Shown one piece after another: positions 1-5,627 of a stretch of 5,627 nucleotides of DNA. The stretch spans positions 1 through 5,627 of the forward strand of contig JAJDEE010000082.1 of NCBI GenBank assembly GCA_029259975.1, read 5' to 3'. Each line of letters starts with the position of its first letter. Position 1 is the first letter of the stretch. The notes beneath the pieces were generated by a model, which saw only the letters and a program-made list of their open reading frames with translations, had not been told where the DNA came from and ran no database searches. Made by a program: the position numbers and the translations under genes. This DNA comes from Planctomycetota bacterium (GTDB lineage Bacteria; Planctomycetota; Planctomycetia; Pirellulales; Lacipirellulaceae).

Positions 1-1049
1 CAATCGGCCAACCCTGCCACGACGTGTTGTAGCAGCGTCGCCAGGACGATCATCAAGATTACTCGCGGCTCTTGTTGGGCGATGTAATCGGCTAGCACCA
101 GCGCCAACCCGGTGTGCTTCATGCTGAAACCGAACATCAGAGCGGTTGTGGTTGGTTTATCGAGCGACATCACGCGTGCAGTCACCCAACCACTAACGAC
201 ACCGAGTACCGAGAGTGTCATTGCTAAGGCAGCAGTGAGTACGATTGTTTGCCAAGCTTCTTCTCCAAAAACTCTGGGCATGGCGATCGAAGCACTGGCG
301 TAGTTGAGCGTTAGTAAGGTTCCGACGCTCACCAGTCGCAAGGTATCGCGGAGTCGTTCAATCCAAATAGGCCCGACTAGGCGATTGAACATCATGCCGG
401 CAAATGAGGGGAAAATCACCCACACGATGAAGGTGGTACTCGAAAAACGTTTAACGAGCAGTTCACACTGCTCAGTTTCGAGTGGCGAAAGCGAAAACCC
501 CATCAGGTTGAGCAGTTGCGGTGTCACGATCGGACAGAGCACGATGGTCAGCACGATGATACCAAGGCTGAGGGCGACGTTTCCTTTAGAATTCTGACAC
601 CAGGCTACCGACGAATTGGCTACGGGCATTGCAGCAACCAAGGCCAAGCCGACTAACATGCCCGACGTGGCGAAGTCTCCCAAAATACTCGGCAATACCC
701 ATCCTAGTACGCTGACAAAAAAGCATGGCACTAGCCAGATGGCGATCAGCCCGGTGAGTAAGATGCCGGGACGCTGCATCAGTTCTCGCATTTGCGTCCA
801 GCGTACTACGGCTGCCGCGCAGAATAGCAGCATCGCAAGCAACAACAACGGAGCAGTAATGTCTTGGTTGTCGGCAAGTGCTGGCGACCAACGCCGGATT
901 GCCTGCCCCGGCTTCGGCAACACGGCAGAAAGCAGATAGCAGCCGACCAACAGCCAGAGCAAATTACGATGCAGCCAAGCAGCAAAAGCAGCATACCGGC
1001 CTGCAATCAAGCTGCTACCGTCGGTGTTGCTGCTTTCAGTCGACAACAT
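1..1049 (-). CDS. Bile acid:sodium symporter (BASS) family transporter, C-terminus missing
   Basis: This is a multi-pass inner-membrane protein, 349 codons visible, running off the left edge. After a short polar N-terminus (MLSTESSNTDG) come about eight hydrophobic segments, roughly residues 27-44, 66-82, 95-120, 130-143, 157-178, 205-220, 237-256 and 268-290, with another after 300. Family-like stretches are AMPVANSSVAWCQNSKGNVA (140-159), LLTLNYASASIAMPRVF (245-261) and FGFSMKHTGLALVLADY (306-322). These match the conserved core of sodium-coupled BASS (SBF-type) carriers, which move bile acids, pyruvate, pantothenate or other organic anions. The substrate cannot be read from the sequence. 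The start is the first usable ATG: the frame stays open upstream to a stop at 1161-1163 but contains no ATG, GTG or TTG. No Shine-Dalgarno is visible. The gene diverges from the MFS gene, so shared regulation is possible but unproven. Family call is confident; the exact start is less so. Confidence 0.88.
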   Translation of the reverse strand, partial: MLSTESSNTDGSSLIAGRYAAFAAWLHRNLLWLLVGCYLLSAVLPKPGQAIRRWSPALADNQDITAPLLLLAMLLFCAAAVVRWTQMRELMQRPGILLTGLIAIWLVPCFFVSVLGWVLPSILGDFATSGMLVGLALVAAMPVANSSVAWCQNSKGNVALSLGIIVLTIVLCPIVTPQLLNLMGFSLSPLETEQCELLVKRFSSTTFIVWVIFPSFAGMMFNRLVGPIWIERLRDTLRLVSVGTLLTLNYASASIAMPRVFGEEAWQTIVLTAALAMTLSVLGVVSGWVTARVMSLDKPTTTALMFGFSMKHTGLALVLADYIAQQEPRVILMIVLATLLQHVVAGLAD

Positions 1050-1118
1050 AGAAACAGCAACAAAAAAGGCCAGGAGAGAGAACGCTAATGACTCTAGGAT
1101 AACAGAAGCAAGGGAATA

Positions 1119-1177
1119 GACGAAGTACGAATGAAGAACCGCGCATTTTTTCGTCTTACGTCATTCGTATCTTCGTC
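1119..1177. repeat. Inverted repeat in the divergent transporter gap
   Basis: The left arm GACGAAGTACGAATGA (1119-1134) is the reverse complement of the right arm TCATTCGTATCTTCGTC (1161-1177) except for one extra T at 1170. This gives a 16-bp stem with one bulge and a 26-base loop. It lies between the two divergent transporter genes, upstream of both start codons. No run of T follows the right arm, so it does not look like an intrinsic terminator. It could be an operator, or two opposed copies of a short intergenic repeat; part of the motif recurs imperfectly at 1151-1166 (TCGTCTTACGTCATTC). The repeat is seen directly; its role is unknown. Confidence 0.7.
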
Positions 1178-1214
1178 ATCAATCTCCGCCGTATCTTTTC
1201 GACGACAGCCCGGC

Positions 1215-1220
1215 TATAAT
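1215..1220 (+). promoter_or_regulatory. Candidate -10 box (TATAAT) for the MFS gene
   Basis: This is a perfect TATAAT hexamer, 43 bases before the ATG at 1264. Transcription would begin near 1227, leaving a leader of about 37 bases. The hexamer at the ideal -35 distance (1192-1197, TATCTT) is a poor match, so a sigma-70-type promoter is only suggested. The box overlaps the upstream in-frame ATG at 1219, which argues against that codon as the true start. Confidence 0.5.
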
Positions 1221-1263
1221 GCACGGTCCCGCCTCCATTCACCCTGCCCTGCACCCGCCTACT

Positions 1264-2601
1264 ATGTCTTCTGTTGTTGATGTATTGGAAGAGCCTGCGG
1301 GAGAGAGTTCGTTGGCTGTTGAGGGTTCGATCGACGTTTCTGTCGACGCAAATGTCGGTGGCCAGCCCAAATTCTTCTACGGCTGGCTGATGCTGCCCTT
1401 GGCGATGTTGTTGATGATCGCCACCAGTCCAGGGCAGACGTTCGGAATCACGTTTTTCAATTCAAAATTCCGCACGGCGTTCGATCTGAGCCAAACGCGG
1501 CTTTCGGCGATCTACTTGGTGGCCACAGTAATCGCCTCCTTTGCCCTACCCTCCATTGGCGGATTTATCGATCGGTTTGGATTACGCCGTTCGGCGCTGG
1601 TAGCTGTCGCGGCACTGGCGGGCGTATGCGTGCTGATGTCGCAAACGCAGGGCGTTGCGATGCTGTTCGTGGCGTTCGTGCTATTTCGAATCCTGGGGCC
1701 GGGCACTTTGGTGCTATTGGCGAATAATACACTGGCGGCTTGGTTCGATCGACGATTGGGTTTGGCGAGTGGCATGATGCAGTTTGCCATGGCTTGCTCA
1801 ATGGCATTTATACCTGCGGGAATTGTGTCGTTGATCGAGACCTTCGGCTGGCGAGGGGCCTATCTGGGCATTGCAACGATCTTGGCGGCGGGTCTGTTGC
1901 CGTTGTTGGCGTTCGTGTATCGAGAATCTCCCGACTTGCTGGGGCAATTTTCTGACGGCGCGTGTCCAATCCATGGCGAGCAGTCACTAAAGCTCAAAAC
2001 CGTGGGTCTCACGCTAGCGCAAGCAAGGCAACAACGAGCGTTTTGGATACTGCTTGCCGCCACGGCGACTTGGGCGCTGATTGGCACGGGGATTGTCTTT
2101 CATCTCGAAGCAATTTTCGGCGCACACGGATTGGGCAAATCGGCTGCGAAGTGGGCATTATCGTGTATCGCGATTGGCATGGGCACGTCGCAAATTGTGG
2201 GTGGCTTGCTGGCCGATCGCGTCGCTCTGCGTTGGTTGGTGGTCAGCGCTGTGGGTTTGATCGCCGTTAGCTGCGCGCTGCTGGCAACAGGCAGCGCTGC
2301 CACGCTCATCACTATTTTTTTCGTCTACGGAATTGCCCAAGGCCTGATGACGATCATCGCGGCGACCGGCTGGGCACGTTTTTTTGGGCGCGCTCATCTC
2401 GGCAAAATCCGCGGTATGTCGCTCACCGCAGCCATAGCCGGCAGCAGTCTCGGCCCGCTGTTAATGGGCGTGTCAGACGATTACTTCGGCGGGTTTGGAC
2501 CGGCATTTTGGTTATTCGCCGGACTGGCGGCGGTAGTAGCTATCGCCGGCATCTGGACAACGCCGCCGAGAGAAATGACGCGTTGCGAGTTGCAAAATTA
2601 G
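1264..2601 (+). CDS. MFS transporter, monocarboxylate/oxalate-formate-like
   Basis: This is a 445-residue inner-membrane secondary carrier of the major facilitator superfamily. A polar N-terminal tail of about 36 residues precedes two bundles of about six helices each, separated by a cytoplasmic loop near residues 222-255. The loop 2-3 motif A is visible as GGFIDRFGLRR (99-109), with a weaker counterpart in the second half, GGLLADRVALRW (313-324). RILGPGTLVLLANNTLAAWF (142-161), RRLGLASG (163-170) and FGWRGAY (194-200) resemble carriers of the oxalate/formate and monocarboxylate porter type. The substrate is not determined. I chose the ATG at 1264 over the in-frame ATG at 1219 because 1219 lies inside a TATAAT box; no Shine-Dalgarno supports either. 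The gene's last bases overlap the 3' end of the opposing yceH. Fold assignment is strong; subfamily is tentative. Confidence 0.9.
   Translation: MSSVVDVLEEPAGESSLAVEGSIDVSVDANVGGQPKFFYGWLMLPLAMLLMIATSPGQTFGITFFNSKFRTAFDLSQTRLSAIYLVATVIASFALPSIGGFIDRFGLRRSALVAVAALAGVCVLMSQTQGVAMLFVAFVLFRILGPGTLVLLANNTLAAWFDRRLGLASGMMQFAMACSMAFIPAGIVSLIETFGWRGAYLGIATILAAGLLPLLAFVYRESPDLLGQFSDGACPIHGEQSLKLKTVGLTLAQARQQRAFWILLAATATWALIGTGIVFHLEAIFGAHGLGKSAAKWALSCIAIGMGTSQIVGGLLADRVALRWLVVSAVGLIAVSCALLATGSAATLITIFFVYGIAQGLMTIIAATGWARFFGRAHLGKIRGMSLTAAIAGSSLGPLLMGVSDDYFGGFGPAFWLFAGLAAVVAIAGIWTTPPREMTRCELQN
2598..2601. other. Overlapping stop codons of convergent genes
   Basis: The MFS stop TAG occupies 2599-2601 and the yceH stop, TAA read on the minus strand, occupies 2598-2600. 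The genes meet tail to tail with no intergenic DNA. I see no GC-rich hairpin followed by a T run on either strand close to the junction, so each transcript probably ends inside the other gene or by a factor-dependent route. The overlap is seen directly; the transcriptional consequence is inferred. Confidence 0.9.
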
Positions 2602-3353
2602 TCGTGTTCCACCGTTAGATGCGATTGCAGTTCGTCTACGTCGACTCGTATTTTATCAATCGTTTCTGTTAATTCTTTGCGCAACGCTGCAATTTCTGCA
2701 CGCAGCAAATCGATTTCGCTATTGTTGGTCGCAGTGACGCTTGGAGCGGCTGACTCCGCCGTCGGCACAGGCACATCGACGCTCACGTTGCCGTGTTCAG
2801 CACGCAGCTTTTCCAGCTCTTGCTCTTGGTAAAGGGCGTGCGTCACGATGCAGCCGCGGCCAGGGGTCGTCAGATAAACGATCAAGCCCTTACCGTACAG
2901 GCTGTCGATGATCGGTCGCAGATCGGAGATACCTGAAATTCGTTCCATGCGGGCGGCGCGACCGCGCAGTTCGCCGAGCGTTTGCGCGCCGCGTAACAGC
3001 AATTCGGCCATGACGGCTAACTCGTACTTGTCGACGCCTAGCCAGTCGTAGAGCAAGTGGCGGAATTTCGGCGCGCGGCTGTCGCCCTGAACTTCGGCGA
3101 CCGCCCCGAGCTTACGCAGACGCTCCAGCGAATCGAACACCGGCTCTTCGTCCAACTGCATTTGCGGAAAACGGTTGCTCTTTTGATTTGCTCCGTTGAG
3201 CAGCGAATTGAGCGTCAGCGGATAGTTGTCGGGCGTCGTCTTCGCTTTTTCGACCAACACGCCCACCACACGGCGGTCGGTACGCTCCAGCGGTTGCCAG
3301 CGGCGCGGATTCTCCTCTGTCGTCTGTTCGTTCGTCTGTTCGTTTTCTTGCAT
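2598..3353 (-). CDS. yceH: YceH family protein (DUF480/UPF0502), double winged-helix
   Basis: This 251-residue soluble protein matches the YceH/UPF0502 family, whose members carry two winged-helix domains and whose cellular role is not established. The first domain covers about residues 20-105, with RRVVGVLVEKAKTTPDNYPL (27-46) and the hallmark NQKSNR (56-61). The second covers about 108-175, with ELAVMAELLLRGAQTLGELR (111-130) and GRGCIVTHALY (165-175). Acidic, low-complexity residues (NEQTNEQT) form the N-terminus. A Pro/Ala/Thr-rich linker (about 190-211) leads to a charged amphipathic segment (212-246, IDLLRAEIAALRKELTETID onward) that should form a coiled coil and could mediate self-association. 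The start is well supported by GGAGG six bases upstream. The gene is divergent from alaS and convergent with the MFS gene. A DNA-binding role is plausible from the fold but unproven. Confidence 0.93.
   Translation of the reverse strand: MQENEQTNEQTTEENPRRWQPLERTDRRVVGVLVEKAKTTPDNYPLTLNSLLNGANQKSNRFPQMQLDEEPVFDSLERLRKLGAVAEVQGDSRAPKFRHLLYDWLGVDKYELAVMAELLLRGAQTLGELRGRAARMERISGISDLRPIIDSLYGKGLIVYLTTPGRGCIVTHALYQEQELEKLRAEHGNVSVDVPVPTAESAAPSVTATNNSEIDLLRAEIAALRKELTETIDKIRVDVDELQSHLTVEHD
3321..3344 (-). repeat. 12-bp perfect tandem duplication inside yceH
   Basis: The unit CGTCTGTTCGTT (plus strand) occurs twice without a gap. On the coding strand it reads AAC GAA CAG ACG twice, giving NEQTNEQT at residues 4-11. 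The unit length is a multiple of three, so copy-number change would keep the frame. It lies in the polar N-terminal extension before the first winged-helix domain, where length variation should be tolerated. Confidence 0.85.
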
Positions 3354-3359
3354 GATTTG

Positions 3360-3364
3360 CCTCC
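3360..3364 (-). promoter_or_regulatory. Shine-Dalgarno sequence of yceH
   Basis: On the minus strand GGAGG lies six bases before the ATG at 3353-3351, which is close to ideal spacing. It fixes the yceH start. It is also the only clear ribosome binding site among the four genes; the MFS, BASS and alaS starts have none I can see. Confidence 0.85.
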
Positions 3365-3389
3365 ATTCGGTTTCCGGGGGAATACCAGG

Positions 3390-3395
3390 ATTTTA
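3390..3395 (-). promoter_or_regulatory. Possible -10 box for yceH
   Basis: TAAAAT on the minus strand differs from TATAAT at one position. It would start transcription near 3383, giving a leader of about 30 bases that includes the Shine-Dalgarno. No good -35 hexamer lies at the expected distance, so this is only a candidate. Confidence 0.3.
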
Positions 3396-3428
3396 GCGTC
3401 AAGTCTCGCAGCTCGCGACCGCTGCTCC

Positions 3429-3442
3429 CTGCGAACTGCGAA
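3429..3442. repeat. 7-bp tandem repeat in the yceH-alaS gap
   Basis: CTGCGAA occurs twice in tandem. The inner CTGCGA is complementary to TCGCAG at 3406-3411, so a small hairpin of six pairs could form with either copy. No function is evident. The rest of the 197-base gap (3354-3550) holds the candidate promoter elements and the REP-like sequence listed separately. Confidence 0.4.
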
Positions 3443-3480
3443 GAGCCAAACGCGCAGTAGTCGTCTCGCCGGTTGGGCGA

Positions 3481-3486
3481 TATCAT
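3481..3486 (+). promoter_or_regulatory. Possible -10 box for alaS
   Basis: TATCAT is one mismatch from TATAAT and lies 64 bases before the alaS start. A start point near 3493 would fall inside the adjacent REP-like sequence and give a leader of about 58 bases. The hexamer at the -35 distance (3458-3463, TAGTCG) is poor. Weak candidate. Confidence 0.22.
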
Positions 3487-3487
3487 A

Positions 3488-3506
3488 GGGGATTAGCTCT
3501 GACCCC
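3488..3506. repeat. REP-like GGGG...CCCC element, solo copy
   Basis: The 19-base stretch GGGGATTAGCTCTGACCCC is bounded by GGGG (3488-3491) and CCCC (3503-3506), with an AGCT palindrome inside. From memory, sequences containing TTAGCTCTGACCCC recur between genes and near Y1-type (REP-associated) transposases in many bacterial genomes. No transposase is present here, so this would be a stranded copy. The sequence is seen; the family assignment rests on recollection and is tentative. Confidence 0.35.
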
Positions 3507-3550
3507 AAGAACCCTTTCCTACCGCCCCCATAAATCTGGCTTCTGCTCTG

Positions 3551-5627
3551 ATGAAAACCGACGAACTTCGCGAAAAATACTTGGCCTTCTACGAAACTAA
3601 AGGCCATAGCCGCCAGCCAAGCGATGTGCTGGTGCCGACGTGGGACCCGAGCGTGCTATTTACGCCTGCCGGGATGAACCAATTCAAAGATCATTTTCTG
3701 GGCAAAGTCAAACTCGATTTCACGCGTGCAACGACCTGTCAAAAATGCCTTCGCACTGGCGACATCGACAACGTCGGCCGCACGGCTTATCACCATACGT
3801 TTTTCGAGATGCTCGGCAACTTTTCGTTTGGCGACTATTTCAAGCGCGAAGCGATCAACTGGGCCTGGGAATTTCTAACCGATAAAAAGTGGCTGGGACT
3901 CAATCCCAATCAACTCAGCGTGACCGTCTACAAAGACGACCAAGAAGCCGCCGATATTTGGGCGACCGATATCGGTTTGCCCGCCAAGCAAATTGCCTGG
4001 ATGGACGAAGACGAAAACTTTTGGCCCGCCAGCGCGCCCAGCCAAGGCCCCGACGGAGTTTGCGGCCCGTGTAGCGAAATTTACTTTCACCCCGAACAAG
4101 GCTCAGAAGTCGAAATCTGGAATCTCGTCTTCACGCAGTTCAACCGCGTCGGCGATCCGCCTGACAACCTGCGCCCCTTGCCCTCGAAAAACATCGATAC
4201 CGGTATGGGCCTAGAACGCACCGTCGCCACGCTGCAAGGCGTGCCGACCAACTACCACATCGACAATCTATTGCCAATCGTCGAAGCGGCTGCCGAAATC
4301 TGCAGCGTGAAATACAAACTCGAAAGCGAAGCCGGCCGGCGCTGCCGGCGGATCACCGACCATGTACGTGCCTGCACGTTTGCCGTCCACGAGAATGTTT
4401 ACCCCGGTGCGAACAAAGAAAAGTATGTCGTTAAGCGGCTGTTGCGTCGCGCCGTGCTTGATGGCCATCAGCTCGGCCTGCGCGAGCCTTTCTTGCACCA
4501 GCTAGTGCCCAAAGTCGTCGAAATGATGAAGAGCGCATACCCCGAACTGACCGAAACGGCAGACCGCGTTGCGAAGGTGATCGAGCAGGAAGAAGCCAAT
4601 TTTTTCGGCACGATCGACGATGGCCTAAGCCGCATCGAACACGCTTTCGACGAAATGCGCGCCAACCAACGCGTCAAAGTCGAGGGAGCTGTTGCCGCCG
4701 AGTTGTATCAAACTTACGGTGTGCCGCCGGAATTGTTCGAGGGACTGGCTGCCGAGCATAATCTCGCTTTCGACTGGGACGGCTACGCCCGCGCGATGGC
4801 CAAGCATGGCGAAGCCTCGGGCAAAGTGCAACACACCGTTATGGGCGCCAAAGGGCCGGTCGATTCGCTCAAGCATGCGCTGCACAGCACCGAATTCCTT
4901 GGCTACGAAACCACGTCCGCCAAAGCGGTCGTCAAAGGAATTGTCGCGGGCAGTGCGCCTGACGATCGGCTGTGTGAATGCATGGAAGAACAAGGCCACG
5001 AGAATGCAATCCGCATTGTGCTCGATCGAACACCCTTCTACGGCGAAAGCGGCGGCCAAGTCGGCGACACCGGCAAGTTCGTCGGCGATGGTTTTGAGTT
5101 CGAGGTCACCGATACACAAAAAGATGGGCAGCTGGTGATTCATCACGGCCATCTGCTCAGCGGAGTGATGTACGAAGGATCGGCAGTCGAGGCAACGGTC
5201 GATACCGACCGCCGCAACGGCATTCGCCGCGCGCACTCGGCCACGCACGTCATGCACCACGCCTTGCAAAAACACCTTGGCTCGCACGCCCAGCAACAAG
5301 GCTCGAAGGTCGACGAAGATTGGCTGCGGTTCGATTTCACCAACCTCAGCCCCGTGACCGACGCGCAGTTGACCGAGATTAGCTCCGATGTGGCGAAGCA
5401 TGTCGCGGCCGCCGAACCGATTCGTTGGGAGACGCTACCGCTGGCCGCAGCGCGCAGCCAAGGGGCGATGATGCTGTTCGGCGAAAAGTATCCCGACCCG
5501 GTGCGGATGGTTTCGATGGGCCTCGTAGCAGGAAACGCGTTCAGTAAAGAACTCTGCGGCGGGACGCATCTCGAAAATACCAGCGAGGTCGAGGCATTTG
5601 AGATTCTCAGCGAAGAGGGCGTCTCGG
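3551..5627 (+). CDS. alaS: Alanyl-tRNA synthetase, C-terminus missing
   Basis: This cytoplasmic class II synthetase charges tRNA-Ala with alanine using ATP. It shows 692 residues of a family usually near 870-900, cut only by the window edge. The catalytic domain has motif 1 (SVLFTPAGMNQFKDHFLG, 34-51), motif 2 (RTAYHHTFFEMLGNFSFGDY, 77-96) and motif 3 (NIDTGMGLERT, 214-224). The tRNA-recognition region contains ITDHVRACTF (268-277) and VVKRLLRRAV (293-302). The editing domain, which removes mischarged Ser and Gly, has GESGGQVGDTG (498-508) and the four zinc ligands His562 and His566 (HSATH) and Cys669 and His673 (CGGTH). The frame is uninterrupted and no key residue is missing. The C-terminal DHHA1/C-Ala part lies beyond the window. 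The start gives the usual MKTDELREKYLAFYETKGH opening; no Shine-Dalgarno precedes it. Confidence 0.98.
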   Translation, partial: MKTDELREKYLAFYETKGHSRQPSDVLVPTWDPSVLFTPAGMNQFKDHFLGKVKLDFTRATTCQKCLRTGDIDNVGRTAYHHTFFEMLGNFSFGDYFKREAINWAWEFLTDKKWLGLNPNQLSVTVYKDDQEAADIWATDIGLPAKQIAWMDEDENFWPASAPSQGPDGVCGPCSEIYFHPEQGSEVEIWNLVFTQFNRVGDPPDNLRPLPSKNIDTGMGLERTVATLQGVPTNYHIDNLLPIVEAAAEICSVKYKLESEAGRRCRRITDHVRACTFAVHENVYPGANKEKYVVKRLLRRAVLDGHQLGLREPFLHQLVPKVVEMMKSAYPELTETADRVAKVIEQEEANFFGTIDDGLSRIEHAFDEMRANQRVKVEGAVAAELYQTYGVPPELFEGLAAEHNLAFDWDGYARAMAKHGEASGKVQHTVMGAKGPVDSLKHALHSTEFLGYETTSAKAVVKGIVAGSAPDDRLCECMEEQGHENAIRIVLDRTPFYGESGGQVGDTGKFVGDGFEFEVTDTQKDGQLVIHHGHLLSGVMYEGSAVEATVDTDRRNGIRRAHSATHVMHHALQKHLGSHAQQQGSKVDEDWLRFDFTNLSPVTDAQLTEISSDVAKHVAAAEPIRWETLPLAAARSQGAMMLFGEKYPDPVRMVSMGLVAGNAFSKELCGGTHLENTSEVEAFEILSEEGVS

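Noticed and set aside
112..939. Several plus-strand frames (112-303, 304-597, 616-939) in the left part of the window
   Set aside because: They are complementary to the continuous BASS frame on the minus strand, which shows family motifs throughout.
2314..2384. Two runs of seven T (near 2315-2321 and 2380-2386) in the MFS gene as possible slippage or phase-variation sites
   Set aside because: Both are in frame with intact MFS sequence on either side; runs of this length are common and give no evidence of a switch.
3057..3488. A 143-codon plus-strand frame opposite the yceH N-terminal half and gap
   Set aside because: It is antisense to the conserved first winged-helix domain of YceH; no domain or ribosome binding site is recognisable.
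4331..4349. GC-rich palindromic stretch (GCCGGC repeated) in alaS as a hairpin or regulatory element
   Set aside because: It encodes the conserved AGRRCRR region before ITDHVRA, has no T run after it, and is explained by codon choice for Gly, Arg and Ala.
4692..5138. A 148-codon plus-strand frame within alaS
   Set aside because: It is a shifted frame inside the AlaRS tRNA-binding and editing regions. The AlaRS frame is continuous across it, so there is no frameshift to explain it.
4625..5401. A 258-codon open frame on the minus strand opposite alaS
   Set aside because: It lies wholly antisense to a well-supported AlaRS coding region with intact motifs. Its product is low in recognisable domain features, and such frames arise from GC-rich codon bias.

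Overview
The window looks like ordinary chromosomal DNA of a Gram-negative bacterium of moderate GC content, most likely a planctomycete of the Pirellulales type. That placement is an inference. It rests on the remembered flavour of the AlaRS and YceH proteins (for example the AlaRS stretches ITDHVRACTFAVHENVYPG and ASAPSQGPDGVCGPCSEIY, and YceH NQKSN...MQL), and on three of the four genes lacking a clear Shine-Dalgarno sequence. I could not run a search.

Four protein genes fill nearly all of the window. From left to right they are: (1) a bile acid:sodium symporter (BASS) family membrane transporter on the minus strand, cut off by the left edge; (2) a divergent major facilitator superfamily (MFS) transporter on the plus strand; (3) a YceH/DUF480 (UPF0502) double winged-helix protein on the minus strand, convergent with the MFS gene so that the two stop codons overlap by 4 bases; (4) alaS, alanyl-tRNA synthetase, on the plus strand, divergent from yceH and cut off by the right edge after 692 codons.

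No two neighbours share a strand, so there is no operon here and no sequence evidence that the four genes work together. The two divergent gaps (1050-1263 and 3354-3550) hold the regulatory and repeat features: a 16-bp inverted repeat and a perfect TATAAT box before the MFS gene, a strong ribosome binding site before yceH, and a short GGGG/CCCC-bounded, REP-like sequence before alaS. The convergent junction leaves no room for a conventional terminator.

I found no CRISPR array, RNA gene, complete mobile element or defence system, and nothing that supports a new multi-gene system. The findings are modest: a start-site correction, the overlapping stops, the intergenic repeats, an in-frame 12-bp duplication, and lineage features of AlaRS and YceH.
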